Shown here: positions 19,758-28,436 of the stretch, in pieces
Numbering within the stretch: the stretch's first letter is position 1
Layout of the letters: the number at the start of each line of letters is the position of its first letter
Assembly (NCBI GenBank): GCA_004296955.1
Contig: SCVB01000025.1
Span: 1-64,000, forward strand
Reading direction: 5' to 3'
Origin: Brevundimonas sp.
GTDB lineage: Bacteria > Pseudomonadota > Alphaproteobacteria > Caulobacterales > Caulobacteraceae
DNA length: 64,000 nt
Notes under the pieces: generated by a model
The model's database searches: none
What the model was told of the DNA's origin: nothing
Seen by the model: the letters and a program-made list of their open reading frames with translations, nothing else
Translations under genes and position numbers: made by a program

Positions 19758-21281
19758 CTATCCGGCGGCGACCTTGGCGCGGTCCGTGCGGTTCGTCCAG
19801 CGGGCGAGTGAGGCGCGCAGCGAGTCCAGCTCCAGCGGCTTGACCAGATGGTCGTCCATCCCCGCCTCCAGACAGGCCTTGCGGTCTTCCGCGAAGGCGT
19901 TGGCGGTCAGGGCGACGATCGGGGTGCGGTCGCCGGCGGCGCGGATGGCGCGGGCCGCGCTGGGGCCGTCCATGCCCGGCATCCGCATGTCCATGAAGAC
20001 CAGGTCGTAGCGGGCCCGCTTCATCGCATCAACCGCCTCATGGCCGCTGGCGGCGGTCTCGACGGCGCAGCCCTCGCGGCGCAGCAGGGTCGCGGCCAGC
20101 AGGGCGCCGACCGGATTGTCCTCGACCAGCAGCACCCGGGTGCCCGAGAAACGCGTCTGGGCGACCCGATCATCCTCGGGCGGCGGCGGCGGCGGCAGAC
20201 CCGGGTGATGCGCATGCCCGACGCCCGACGCTGCCAGCACCCGCTCGGCCAGGGAGGCGCGGCGCAGGGGCTTGATCAGATAGCCATGGAAGCCCGCGCT
20301 CCGGTAGCGGGCGATCAGGTCGCGTTCGGCGGGCTTCAGCAGGACGATGGCGCGGCCGGCGGCAGGCCGCCGGACCAGGCCCTGGCCGGCCTCGCGGGCG
20401 GCGTGGTCGATCAGGACGACGCCGGCGTCCTCGCGCACCGTCCCGCCCGAGGCCTCGATCTGGGCGATGGCGGCGGCGCGGACGAAGGGGTCCGGCGTGA
20501 CGACCGAAACGGCGTGGCCCGTCAGCGGAGCGCCGCGCTCGGCCGCATCGGCCGCGACCTCGAACGTCGCCTCGAAGCGGAAGCGGGCGCCGGGCCCGTC
20601 GGGCCGGTCGGCCACGGTCACCGCGCCGTGCATGGCGGCGGCCAGTTTGGAGACCACGGCCAGGCCCAGGCCGGCCCCGCCGAAACGGCTGGCGTCCGAG
20701 GCGTCGACGTGGCCGAATTCCTCGAAGATCCGGGCCCGCGCCTCGGCCGGCACGCCGGGGCCGGTGTCGTCGATGATAAAGGCCAGACGCGGGGCTTTCG
20801 CCGAACCGCCGGTCCGTTCGACGGCGATCCGCACGCCGCCGGCCTCGGTGAATTTGACGGCGTTGCCCGCCAGGTTGAACAGCACCTGCCGCAGGCGGCC
20901 TTCGTCGCCCATGACGTCGACGGCCCCCGGGGCCACGGACCAGGCGATCTCCAGCCCCTTCTCATGGGCGCGCGGGCTGAGCAGTTCGGCCACCCCGCGG
21001 ACCAGCCCCTCCAGGTCGACCGGGGCGTGATCGAACTCCAGCTTTCCGGCCTCCAGCCGGGCGTAGTCGAGCAGGTCGTTGACCAGGCCCAGCAAATGTT
21101 CGGCCGACGACCGCGCCGCTTCGGCATAGGCGCGCTGGGCGCCGTCCAGCCGGGTGCGCGAAAGCAGGCCCAACATGCCGATGACCCCGTTCAGCGGGGT
21201 GCGCATCTCGTGGCTCATCAGGCGCAGGAACTGCTGTTCCGGAACCTGGGCCTCCGCACCCGTCTTCGCCCGCCGCGCCAT
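19758..21281 (-). CDS. shkA: ShkA-type hybrid histidine kinase with pseudo-receiver
   Basis: A 507-aa soluble hybrid kinase with no sensor or membrane domain. Order: DHp with phosphoacceptor H24 (SHEMRTPLNG); HATPase with N140 (LAGNAVKF), DDTGPG (171-176) and GGAGLGL (201-207); a degenerate receiver at about 255-350 (VVLIDHA, GYLIKPLRR); a DDR linker (370-372) after a poly-Pro run; and a canonical receiver with D431 (FMDMRMPG). This order, size and DDR linker match Caulobacter ShkA, in which c-di-GMP binding to the pseudo-receiver frees the kinase and the phosphate passes on to TacA. The ATG at 21281 has GAGGAG six nt upstream and is preferred to the TTG at 21314. It is followed upstream by comM, as I recall for Caulobacter. 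Confidence 0.8.
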   Translation of the reverse strand: MARRAKTGAEAQVPEQQFLRLMSHEMRTPLNGVIGMLGLLSRTRLDGAQRAYAEAARSSAEHLLGLVNDLLDYARLEAGKLEFDHAPVDLEGLVRGVAELLSPRAHEKGLEIAWSVAPGAVDVMGDEGRLRQVLFNLAGNAVKFTEAGGVRIAVERTGGSAKAPRLAFIIDDTGPGVPAEARARIFEEFGHVDASDASRFGGAGLGLAVVSKLAAAMHGAVTVADRPDGPGARFRFEATFEVAADAAERGAPLTGHAVSVVTPDPFVRAAAIAQIEASGGTVREDAGVVLIDHAAREAGQGLVRRPAAGRAIVLLKPAERDLIARYRSAGFHGYLIKPLRRASLAERVLAASGVGHAHHPGLPPPPPPEDDRVAQTRFSGTRVLLVEDNPVGALLAATLLRREGCAVETAASGHEAVDAMKRARYDLVFMDMRMPGMDGPSAARAIRAAGDRTPIVALTANAFAEDRKACLEAGMDDHLVKPLELDSLRASLARWTNRTDRAKVAAG

Positions 21282-21359
21282 GCCGATCTCCTCGATCCGC
21301 ATCCTGCCGGCCAATCTCTTAAGACCGGTTCAATCGGTCCGGTTAAGACGCCGTCGGGC

Positions 21360-22946
21360 TCAGTAGGCGGGAGCCTCCGGCCGCACCGGCTGACGCTCGA
21401 AATCTCCCTGGGCCCCCACAGTAGTGCGGCGATAGACCAGGGCCTCGGCGATGTGGCGGCGCAGGACGCCGTCGCAGCCGTCGAGATCGGCGATGGTGCG
21501 GGCCAGCCGCAGGGTCCGGGTCCAGCCCCGCGCGGTCAGCCCGCCCGCCGCCCCCGCCCGCATCAGCAGGGCCCGCCCGGCGTCGTCGGGCGTGGCGAAC
21601 CGGTCCAGGGTCTCGCCCGAGGCGCGGGCGTTGACGGCCTGGTCGCGGGCCGTGTCCGGATCGATCCCGGCGGCGCGCAGCCGGTCCTCCTGCATGGCGC
21701 GGGCGGCCAGCACGCGGGCGGAGGCCTCGGCCGTGCCCTCGGCGGGCGGCGGCAGGGCCATGTCGGCGGCGGTCACCGGCGGGGTTTCCACCGTCAGGTC
21801 GATACGGTCGAACATCGGACCGGAGATGCGGTTCTGGTAGTCGCGCTGGCAGCGCGGGGCCTTGCCGCAGGCTCCCTTGCCCCCGCCGCCGATCCCGCAC
21901 CGGCACGGGTTCATGGCCGCCACCAGCTGGAACCGCGCCGGATAGCGGACATGGGCGTTGGCCCGCGCCACCACGATCTCGCCCGTCTCCAGCGGCGCGC
22001 GCAGGGAATCGAGGGCCTGGGCGCTGTATTCCGGCAGCTCGTCGAGGAAGAGCACGCCATTGTGCGCGAGGGACGCCTCGCCCGGCTTGGCGCGCAGGCC
22101 GCCGCCGGTCAGGGCGGCCATGGAGGCGGAATGGTGCGGGCTGCGGAAGGGCCGGTCGCGGGTCAGGGCCCCCCGCTCGATCAGCCCGGCCACCGACCAG
22201 ACCATGGAGGTCTCCAGCAGCTCCTTCGGCGTCAGCGGCGGCAGCAGGCCGGGCAGGCGCGCCGCCATCATCGACTTGCCGGACCCCGGCGGACCGACGA
22301 ACAAGAGGTTGTGGCCCCCGGCCGCCGCGATCTCCAGCGCCCGTTTGGCGCTCTCCTGGCCCTTGACCTCGCGCAGGTCGGGCACACGGTCGCCCGCGCG
22401 CAGGGCGCCCGGCTCGGGTCGGCGCAGCACCTGGCTGCCCTTGAAGTGGTTGACCAGGCCGATCAGGGAGCGCGGCGCCAGCACCGCGACCTCACCGGCC
22501 CAGGCCGCCTCGGGCCCGTTGGCCTCCGGGCAGATCAATCCCAACCCCATGGCGTCGGCCGCGACCGCGGCGGGCAGGGTCCCGCCGACCGGGGCGATCC
22601 GCCCGTCCAGCCCCAGCTCGCCCACCGCCGCCCAGCCCGACAGCATGTCGGGCGGGATGACGCCCATGGAGGCCAGCAACGCCAAGGCGATGGGCAGGTC
22701 GAAATGACTGCCCTCCTTGGGCACATCGGCGGGCGCCAGATTGGCGATGATCCGCATCGCCGGCAGGGACAGGCCGATGCCGGCGAAAGCGCCGCGCACC
22801 CGTTCCCGGCTCTCCGCCACCGCCTTGTCGGCGAGGCCTACGATGGTGAAGGACGGATGGTCGCCGCAGGTCAGCTGGTGCACCTGCACATCCACCCGCC
22901 GGGCGTCGACGCCCTCGAAAGCCACGGTCACCACGCTGGCGAGCAT
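21360..22946 (-). CDS. comM: YifB/ComM family magnesium-chelatase-like AAA+ ATPase
   Basis: A 528-aa protein with an N-terminal Lon-like ChlI fold (residues 1-170), a Walker A GPPGSGKS (218-225) and a Mg-chelatase AAA+ module. A Cys cluster (PCRCGIGGGGKGACGKAPRC) follows the sensor region, as in ComM. Family members are hexameric helicases that promote branch migration during recombination, notably in natural transformation. Strong SD (GGGAGGG) precedes the ATG at 22946. It sits between gshB and shkA; the 63-bp gap to gshB could allow read-through. Confidence 0.93.
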   Translation of the reverse strand: MLASVVTVAFEGVDARRVDVQVHQLTCGDHPSFTIVGLADKAVAESRERVRGAFAGIGLSLPAMRIIANLAPADVPKEGSHFDLPIALALLASMGVIPPDMLSGWAAVGELGLDGRIAPVGGTLPAAVAADAMGLGLICPEANGPEAAWAGEVAVLAPRSLIGLVNHFKGSQVLRRPEPGALRAGDRVPDLREVKGQESAKRALEIAAAGGHNLLFVGPPGSGKSMMAARLPGLLPPLTPKELLETSMVWSVAGLIERGALTRDRPFRSPHHSASMAALTGGGLRAKPGEASLAHNGVLFLDELPEYSAQALDSLRAPLETGEIVVARANAHVRYPARFQLVAAMNPCRCGIGGGGKGACGKAPRCQRDYQNRISGPMFDRIDLTVETPPVTAADMALPPPAEGTAEASARVLAARAMQEDRLRAAGIDPDTARDQAVNARASGETLDRFATPDDAGRALLMRAGAAGGLTARGWTRTLRLARTIADLDGCDGVLRRHIAEALVYRRTTVGAQGDFERQPVRPEAPAY

Positions 22947-23009
22947 CGCACCCTCCCGCTATCCGGGAAAGGAACGAACCACGAACAGCGACGCTTGGCA
23001 AGAGCGGCG

Positions 23010-23954
23010 TCAGGCCGACCGCTTCTTCTCGATCACGTCCCACATCAGCGCCGCGGCATCGACGCCGGTGAACCGCTTGAGCTGCTGGGCGCCCGTGGGC
23101 GAGGTGACGTTGATCTCGGTCAGATAGTCGCCGATCACGTCGATGCCGACGAAGATCAGGCCGCGGGCCTTCAGCGTCGGGCCGATGGCGGCGCAGATCT
23201 CGCGGTCGCGGTCGGTCAGTTCGACCGGCGCCGCCGTGCCGCCGACGCGCAGGTTGGAGCGGACCTGATCCTTGGCCGGAATGCGGTTGATGGCCCCGAC
23301 CGGCTCGCCGTCGATCAGGATGATCCGCTTGTCGCCCTTCGAGACGGCCGGGATGAATTTCTGGATCACCAGCGGATCGCGGCTGCCCGTCATGTGGATC
23401 TCGACCAGGGCCTCGAGATTGGGGTCGCCGGCCTTGAGCTTGACCACGCCCGAGCCGGCGGCGCCGTGCAGGGGCTTGAGCACCACATCGCCGTGGCGTT
23501 CGTGGAAATCGACCAGGGCGACCGGATCGGCGCTGATCAGGGTCGGCGGGGTCAGGCCGGGGAATTGCGTGACCAGCAGCTTTTCAGGCGCGCTGCGCAC
23601 CTCGGCCGGATCGTTCACCACCAGCGTCTTCGGGTGCACCGTCTCCAGCAGATAGGTGGCGGTGACATAGGCCATGTCAAACGGCGGATCCTGGCGCATC
23701 AGGATGACGTCGACGTCCTCGGCCAGGTCCAGCTTCACCTCCTCGCCGAGCGTGACATGGTCGCCCGGGGTCTGGCGCACGGTGACCGGGCGGGCGCGGC
23801 AGAACAGGCGGCCGTCCTCCAGCGCCAGGGTGCGGAAATCATAGACCAACTGGCTGTGCCCCCGATCCTGGGCCGTGGTCATCATCAGCCAGGTGGTGTC
23901 GGACTCGATGTTGACCGCCTCCACGGGGTCCATCTGGATCGCGACTCTGAGCAT
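23010..23954 (-). CDS. gshB: Glutathione synthetase
   Basis: A 314-aa ATP-grasp enzyme joining glycine to gamma-glutamylcysteine. The N-terminus ([25 protein letters not shown]) and the lid/ATP segments ([55 protein letters not shown]) are diagnostic. Length equals that of E. coli GshB. SD GGAAGGA is well placed before the ATG. Glutathione is relevant to the metal and oxidant stress genes encoded from 27 kb. It follows the SirB1-like gene on the same strand after an 81-bp gap. Confidence 0.96.
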   Translation of the reverse strand: MLRVAIQMDPVEAVNIESDTTWLMMTTAQDRGHSQLVYDFRTLALEDGRLFCRARPVTVRQTPGDHVTLGEEVKLDLAEDVDVILMRQDPPFDMAYVTATYLLETVHPKTLVVNDPAEVRSAPEKLLVTQFPGLTPPTLISADPVALVDFHERHGDVVLKPLHGAAGSGVVKLKAGDPNLEALVEIHMTGSRDPLVIQKFIPAVSKGDKRIILIDGEPVGAINRIPAKDQVRSNLRVGGTAAPVELTDRDREICAAIGPTLKARGLIFVGIDVIGDYLTEINVTSPTGAQQLKRFTGVDAAALMWDVIEKKRSA

Positions 23955-24035
23955 GGGCTGTCCTTCCGGGCGGGGCGTGCTTGGCTAATGGGCAGCGGAG
24001 GCGGCGAGCGCAACCCTCGGGGGCCGCGCCGCCGC

Positions 24036-24851
24036 TCAGTTCAGCTGCAGCCTCACCCGGTCGACCGACATCTGGCGCGTGATCTCCATCGGATCGTCGA
24101 CGGTGCGGGCGCGGGCGAGGGCCTCGAGGGCGCCGGCGAGGGAGCCCTGTTTCTCGCGCGCGGCGGCGACGTCCAGCCAGGGACGGTGGTCCTCGGGGTC
24201 CAGCAGGGCCCGGCGCAGGGCCGAACGCTCGGCCCCCTCATAGTCGCGCGACCGGATGGCCCGGCTGAACTGCACGTTCTGCAGCCGGATCAGGGCCTGG
24301 CGGTCTGTGACCGGGGCCATCAGCACGTCCAGCCGGTCGGCCACGTGCGGCGTCAGCCCGGCCCGCAGCGCGCGTCGCGTCAGCTCGGACGGCAGGACCA
24401 GCCGGCCCTGGCTGAACGGATCCAGCGCCACCGGGCCCTCCGGCGTCTCGACCCGGAGCAGGAAATGGCCGGGGAAGTCGACCCCCCTGGCCTTGATCCC
24501 GACCCGTCGGGCCGCGTCGAGGTAGAAGACCGACAGGGCCGCCGACAGGCCGCGGCGGCGCTCGGCCACGTCGATGACGTCGGTATTGCCCGCGTGGTCA
24601 TAGTTGAGCAGATCGCCATTGAGGCGCAGGTCCGAGGCCATGGTCTCGGCCAGGGCGTCGTCGGGTCCCTCGTTTCCGACCCGTTCGGCCAGCCGCTCGG
24701 CGGCGTGGGCGGCCAGGGTCCGGGCCGGCTCGGGGTCGCGGAACGGATAGTCGTGGATGGCGCAGGCGATGGCGGCTTCCAGCAGGGGAAAGGCCTCGTC
24801 CCCGGCTTCTCCTGCCTCGGTCAGAACCTCGATCGCTTCATCGCGGGTCAT
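24036..24851 (-). CDS. SirB1-family transglutaminase-like TPR protein
   Basis: A 271-aa protein of the SirB1/transglutaminase-like family. The core around residues 90-160 shows GDLLNYDHAGNTDVIDVAERRRGLSAALSVFYLDAARRVG, cut by me into the usual RRG and FPGHFLLR signatures; the C-terminal third has TPR-like helices (DPEDHRPWLDVAAAREKQGS). No catalytic Cys-His-Asp triad is evident, as is usual in SirB1 proteins, so the role is unknown. The ATG at 24851 overlaps the yraN stop (ATGA), and GGGAGG lies 8 nt before it, so the pair is translationally coupled. Confidence 0.82.
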   Translation of the reverse strand: MTRDEAIEVLTEAGEAGDEAFPLLEAAIACAIHDYPFRDPEPARTLAAHAAERLAERVGNEGPDDALAETMASDLRLNGDLLNYDHAGNTDVIDVAERRRGLSAALSVFYLDAARRVGIKARGVDFPGHFLLRVETPEGPVALDPFSQGRLVLPSELTRRALRAGLTPHVADRLDVLMAPVTDRQALIRLQNVQFSRAIRSRDYEGAERSALRRALLDPEDHRPWLDVAAAREKQGSLAGALEALARARTVDDPMEITRQMSVDRVRLQLN

Positions 24852-25288
24852 GCGGCGCCCCTCCCGAAGGCGACAACCCCGCGACGATGACGCGGAAACC
24901 GGCCCGGGGCCAGCGCCACCATATCGATTCGCAGCATATGGCCGGCCAAGCTGGGTCTTTGGCGCAACACCGACCGGCCGGCGGCCAGCAGGCGATCGGA
25001 CTGGGCGGGACCGAGGGCGGCGAGCGCCGCCTCGAGCGTGGCGCGGCGCTTGACCTCGACCACCGCCAGCACCTTGCCGCGGCGGGCGAGGATGTCGATC
25101 TCGCCGGCGCGGGTCTTCAGGCGGAAGCCCAGCACCTGATAGCCCTTGGCCATCAGCAGGGCCGCAGCCAGCCATTCCGAGCGATGGCCGAGCCGGTGCG
25201 AGACCGCCCCGAGGGCGACGCGCCAGCCGCGTTTGGTCCGCACGACCTTCGGGGCCCTGACCTTCGTCGGGGGCCGCGCCGGGCTCAC
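24848..25288 (-). CDS. yraN: YraN (UPF0102) family predicted endonuclease-like protein
   Basis: A 146-aa protein starting at a GTG that overlaps the rsmI stop (GTGA, 25285-25288). The restriction-endonuclease-like core is visible: E (HRSEWLAAALLMAKGY), GEIDILARR and VEVKRR give the E-D-ExK catalytic set. The family is conserved near rsmI but its substrate has not been firmly established. The basic N-terminal leader (PPTKVRAPKVVRTKRG) is longer than in E. coli YraN. Coupled translation with rsmI and the SirB1-like gene is likely. Confidence 0.88.
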   Translation of the reverse strand: MSPARPPTKVRAPKVVRTKRGWRVALGAVSHRLGHRSEWLAAALLMAKGYQVLGFRLKTRAGEIDILARRGKVLAVVEVKRRATLEAALAALGPAQSDRLLAAGRSVLRQRPSLAGHMLRIDMVALAPGRFPRHRRGVVAFGRGAA

Positions 25289-26157
25289 CGGCCCTGCAGC
25301 TCCAGCGCCCGCTTGTAGAGCGGCTTGCGCGGCAGGTTCAGCGCCTTCGACACCTCCGCCGCCGCCTCGCCGGGCGGCAGCCGGGTCATGGCCTCGGCGA
25401 GGGCCGCGTCGGCGTCGGCCTCCGAGGCGACCTCCGCCTCGCCGGGCGCGACGACGATGACGATCTCGCCCCTGGGCGACTGGCAGCGGGGGTCGACGGC
25501 GAGTTCGGCCAGCGAGCCGCGGACGCACTCCTCGTACAGCTTGGTCAGCTCGCGGGCGACGGCGGCCGGGCGAGGGCCGAGCACGGCGGCCATGTCGGCC
25601 AGGCTGTCGGCGAGACGCGGGCCGCTCTCGAAGAAGACCAGGGTCTGGCGGGCGGTGCGCACCTCCTCCAGCGCCGCGCGGCGGGCGCCCGATTTGGCGG
25701 GCAGGAAGCCGGCGAACAGCACCCGGTCGGCGGGCAGGCCGGCGATGCACAGGGCCGCCAGCAGGCTGGAGGGACCGGGGATCGGATGCACCGGCAGGCC
25801 GGCGGCGATCACCGCCCGGGCGACGACATAGCCCGGATCATTGACCATGGGCGTGCCGGCGTCCGAGACCAGGGCGACCACCTCCCCGGCCCGCAGCCGT
25901 TCGATCGCCCCCTCGGCGGCCCGGGCCGAGGCGTGGTCGTCGCACCGCTCCAGCTTCGCCTTCAAGCCGTAGGCCGACAGCAGCTTGCCGGTGACCCGGG
26001 TGTCCTCGGCCAGCACCAGGTCGGCGGCGGCGAGCACGTCGAGCGCCCGCAGGGTCATGTCGCGCAGGTTCCCGATCGGCGTCGCCACCAGATAGAGGCC
26101 CGGCGCCACAAGGCGCGGCGGCGGGGCGGTCGGGGGAAAGACGGACGGATCAGGCAT
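25285..26157 (-). CDS. rsmI: 16S rRNA (cytidine1402-2'-O)-methyltransferase
   Basis: A 290-aa SAM-dependent enzyme that methylates the 2'-OH of C1402 in the decoding centre. Tetrapyrrole-methylase fold motifs are LVATPIGNLRDMT, LAEDTRVTGKLL, LVSDAGTPMVNDPG and PIPGPSSLLAAL, followed by VFFESGPRLADSL. I use the ATG at 26157; a TTG at 26193 would add 12 Pro-rich residues and neither has a good SD. It heads the rsmI-yraN-SirB1-like run with overlapping starts. Confidence 0.95.
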   Translation of the reverse strand: MPDPSVFPPTAPPPRLVAPGLYLVATPIGNLRDMTLRALDVLAAADLVLAEDTRVTGKLLSAYGLKAKLERCDDHASARAAEGAIERLRAGEVVALVSDAGTPMVNDPGYVVARAVIAAGLPVHPIPGPSSLLAALCIAGLPADRVLFAGFLPAKSGARRAALEEVRTARQTLVFFESGPRLADSLADMAAVLGPRPAAVARELTKLYEECVRGSLAELAVDPRCQSPRGEIVIVVAPGEAEVASEADADAALAEAMTRLPPGEAAAEVSKALNLPRKPLYKRALELQGR

Positions 26158-26267
26158 CGGCGGGACCGTGCCCGAGGGGCGCTGCGGGCTCAAGGGCCGG
26201 CAGTCAGGGGCGTGAAAGCCACGGAAGCCGGGAGGCGAGCAGGCCGCTCACCCGGCGACCGCCCGGT

Positions 26268-26846
26268 TCATCGTCGCGCGAGGAAAAGGCAGGACGCCCC
26301 GATGCCCGGAATCATCGCGAGCGCCATGGCCCGCTGCCACAGGCCGACATTGGCGGTCGTCACGAGGCCTCCCAGCCCGAACATGACCGCGAGAATCGCG
26401 ATCATCGCGGCTAGCCAGACCAGGAGAAGGGCGTAGGTCGGGACGCCGGCCCGACCGCGCAAGGCGATCATCAGGGTCAGGGGCAGCAGCAGGACGCCGA
26501 ACACCAGGCCATAGCCGTTATGAAGCGGGTCAGGCATCGGATGGAGCCCGCCGAAAATCATGCCGACGCCCCAGGCCGCAAGCGCGATCCCGGCCAGGAC
26601 TCCGCTCAGGAGCCGTCCCGCCGCGGCGAAATGCCAGACCAGGCCAAGCCCGCCCAGCACCGCCAGTCCGCCGGTCGCCAGGATTCCAAGATTGAAGATG
26701 GCCGGATAGGGCGCGTCCGCGCTCCCGAGTTCGCTCGCATATTGGGTGACATGGCTGTAGCCGGGCCAGGTCAGGGACGCGACGATGAGCGTCGCGAAAT
26801 AGAGCACCGACGCCGCCGCGCCGCAGCCGAGCAGAATCCTACGCAT
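26268..26846 (-). CDS. DUF998 family membrane protein
   Basis: A 192-aa protein with six hydrophobic segments and almost no loops, matching the DUF998 family (LLGCGAAASVLYFATLIVASLTWPGYSHVTQYASELG is the typical start, with the Y-x-x-SELG turn; shown here only to name the motif region 3-38). Function is unknown. The ATG at 26846 follows a GGAAGGGG ribosome-binding stretch that is part of a strong hairpin at 26856-26876. An in-frame start at 26888 would read through that hairpin and is less likely. No operon partner is evident. Confidence 0.8.
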   Translation of the reverse strand: MRRILLGCGAAASVLYFATLIVASLTWPGYSHVTQYASELGSADAPYPAIFNLGILATGGLAVLGGLGLVWHFAAAGRLLSGVLAGIALAAWGVGMIFGGLHPMPDPLHNGYGLVFGVLLLPLTLMIALRGRAGVPTYALLLVWLAAMIAILAVMFGLGGLVTTANVGLWQRAMALAMIPGIGASCLFLARR

Positions 26847-26855
26847 GACAGCCCC

Positions 26856-26876
26856 CCTTCCGGTCACACCGGAAGG
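26856..26876 (-). promoter_or_regulatory. Hairpin overlapping the ribosome-binding site of the DUF998 gene
   Basis: A perfect 9-bp inverted repeat with 3-nt loop, CCTTCCGGT-N3-ACCGGAAGG, ten bases upstream of the DUF998 ATG on the minus strand. In the transcript the 3' arm (GGAAGG) covers the upstream half of the Shine-Dalgarno stretch. It could control translation, or be a DNA operator; the sequence does not decide. Confidence 0.5.
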
Positions 26877-27246
26877 ATTTTCGCACACCGGTTTCTTACT
26901 GCCAAGCTTGGTTCATGGCGGCGCGGCTGAAGAGAGAGTCGCCCGCGGAAAAACGCCGAAAAGCGGGATTCTCGTCCCTCGGCCATGCACGCTGGAACCC
27001 GGGAATTACGCGGGATAGCGCGGGGTCCGTGCGGACCGGATCGGTTCAGATGACGATGTCAAAGACCGTGGCGGCGGGATTTCAGCCCCGAACGACGCAT
27101 TTTACCACGGTGGGAAGCGGCGCCAGGGAAGAAGGCGAGGGCCGGGCGGCGGACCAGGGGCGAGAAGGCACGGTCGGGGGTGCGAAGGGGACGGAAGATC
27201 GGGGGCGGAAATAGCGTGTTTTCGGGGCCGCCAGCCGGCAATCGGG
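26877..27246. other. Intergenic region without a convincing gene
   Basis: About 370 bp between the DUF998 start and the end of the bufferin operon. A 99-codon frame at 26915-27214 on the plus strand has poor codon choice, no Shine-Dalgarno and a low-complexity Gly/Arg/Glu C-terminus, so I do not call it. The promoter of the DUF998 gene should lie at the left end. I see no tRNA-like fold, no T-run terminator and no repeat. Confidence 0.5.
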
Positions 27247-27675
27247 TCAGTCGAACTTCAGCACACGGTCCAGACTGGCCGCGCCGGGTCCGCGCGCGAT
27301 CAGATAGACGAGCGGTCCCGCCCAGAGCAGGTGCGTGGGCCAGCCCCCGGGGATCACGAAGAGCTGGATGACCAGGGTCATGGCCAGCAGGCCGAGGGCG
27401 GCGGACCGTGTGAACAGTCCGAGGACCAGCAGAACCGGCAGGGCGTGTTCGGCGTACGTGGCCAGTGTGGCGGCGAGATCGGGAGGAAGCAGCGGAACGC
27501 GGTACTCCTCGGCGAACAGGTAGCGGGTGGACGGCGTGATGGTCAGCAGCCCCTCGACCTTGGTCCGGCCGGACAGAAAGAACGGGATCGCCACGCCGAG
27601 ACGCAGCAGCAGGGTCAGGGGCCAGTCCGGGATGGCGGCCGAGATGCGTTGGTGGATGCGGGCGATGACATTCAT
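27247..27675 (-). CDS. bufD: DoxX family membrane protein of bufferin operon (BufD-like)
   Basis: A 142-aa DoxX protein with four hydrophobic helices (about residues 20-36, 70-90, 92-110, 113-128) and the motif [19 protein letters not shown] near the first helix. DoxX proteins in such operons are thought to take part in redox handling of the respiratory or periplasmic space. The start ATG (27675) overlaps the stop of bufC by 4 nt (ATGA), so it is the last gene of a tightly coupled four-gene operon. Function within bufferin biology is inferred from context. Confidence 0.87.
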   Translation of the reverse strand: MNVIARIHQRISAAIPDWPLTLLLRLGVAIPFFLSGRTKVEGLLTITPSTRYLFAEEYRVPLLPPDLAATLATYAEHALPVLLVLGLFTRSAALGLLAMTLVIQLFVIPGGWPTHLLWAGPLVYLIARGPGAASLDRVLKFD

Positions 27676-28436
27676 GGGCGAGGGCTCCGGAGGCCGGCGG
27701 AATCGAAGACTCCGAGGACGATGAGGTCGGCGAAAAGCGAGGAGATGTCGGCCCTGGGACGGACCGATCGGGCGGCCAAACACGCCACGCCGAACGGGCG
27801 GCCCTTGCGGCAGGCGTCGAGAAAGACCCATTCGGCTCGCGAAAGGCGGCGGGCGCGCACCTCTGCGCCTGGACGATGGATCAGCAGGCCCTCGGGCTCG
27901 GGATTCCAGCACAGGTCCGCCTGCAGGGACGGGTATCGATGCGCCAGCCAGAGCGAGGGGGCCGTCCAGTCGAACCAGAACAGGTGGACCGAGGGATGCA
28001 GGCGCGCGGGCATGGCCGTCAGCGCCAGTCCGGCGGCCGCCGCTTGCGGCGCAGACAGCGGGACCGCGTCGGCGGACAGATGCGCCTCGGTCCAGGCCCG
28101 GTCGAGGCGGGCGACCGGCGCCAGGTAGGGCATGTCCCTCGCCGGCTCGAAGTCGGCGAGCCAGTCCGGAAAAGCGGCGCCGTACGCCGCCAGAACGGGA
28201 TCGTCGCCGGGCTCGGCCTCGACAAACTCCCGGGCCGCGGCGCGGAACCACTCGGTCCCGACCAGTCGGGACACCGTGGGGTAGTTGGCCTCCAGGGCGT
28301 CGACCCGGCCCTTGATCGAGGTGTTGCGATAGACGGCGATGGCGCCCAGCGTCCGATCATCGGGCGTCAGATGCGGCCAGAGGGCGTCAAAGCCGCCGTC
28401 CAGGGCGACCGAGAGCGCGTGATGAAAGCGGGTCAC
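27672..28436 (-). CDS. bufC: BufC/HvfC family protein (DUF2063), partner of bufferin maturase
   Basis: A 254-aa protein. The N-terminal DUF2063 domain (residues 1-90) has the family pattern [33 protein letters not shown] (region 25-60), originally mis-named a DNA-binding domain. In the MNIO systems this partner presents the precursor peptide to the maturase. The start is GTG at 28436, overlapping the bufB stop (GTGA). The C-terminal domain (about 100-254) has Trp-rich strands and a winged-helix-like end. Assignment rests on the domain plus its position directly after the MNIO gene. Confidence 0.88.
   Translation of the reverse strand: MTRFHHALSVALDGGFDALWPHLTPDDRTLGAIAVYRNTSIKGRVDALEANYPTVSRLVGTEWFRAAAREFVEAEPGDDPVLAAYGAAFPDWLADFEPARDMPYLAPVARLDRAWTEAHLSADAVPLSAPQAAAAGLALTAMPARLHPSVHLFWFDWTAPSLWLAHRYPSLQADLCWNPEPEGLLIHRPGAEVRARRLSRAEWVFLDACRKGRPFGVACLAARSVRPRADISSLFADLIVLGVFDSAGLRSPRP

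Noticed and set aside
21318..21347. TTAA half-sites and inverted repeat upstream of shkA
   Set aside because: CTTAA...TTAAG are 20 nt apart and the arms match poorly; not convincing as CtrA or other operator.
19848..24890. Plus-strand open frame of about 1680 codons
   Set aside because: Runs antisense through shkA, comM, gshB and the SirB1-like gene, all with clear motifs on the other strand. Long antisense frames are expected at this GC content.
26915..27214. 99-codon plus-strand frame in the 370-bp gap
   Set aside because: No SD, unusual codons and composition, no recognisable motif; treated as non-coding.
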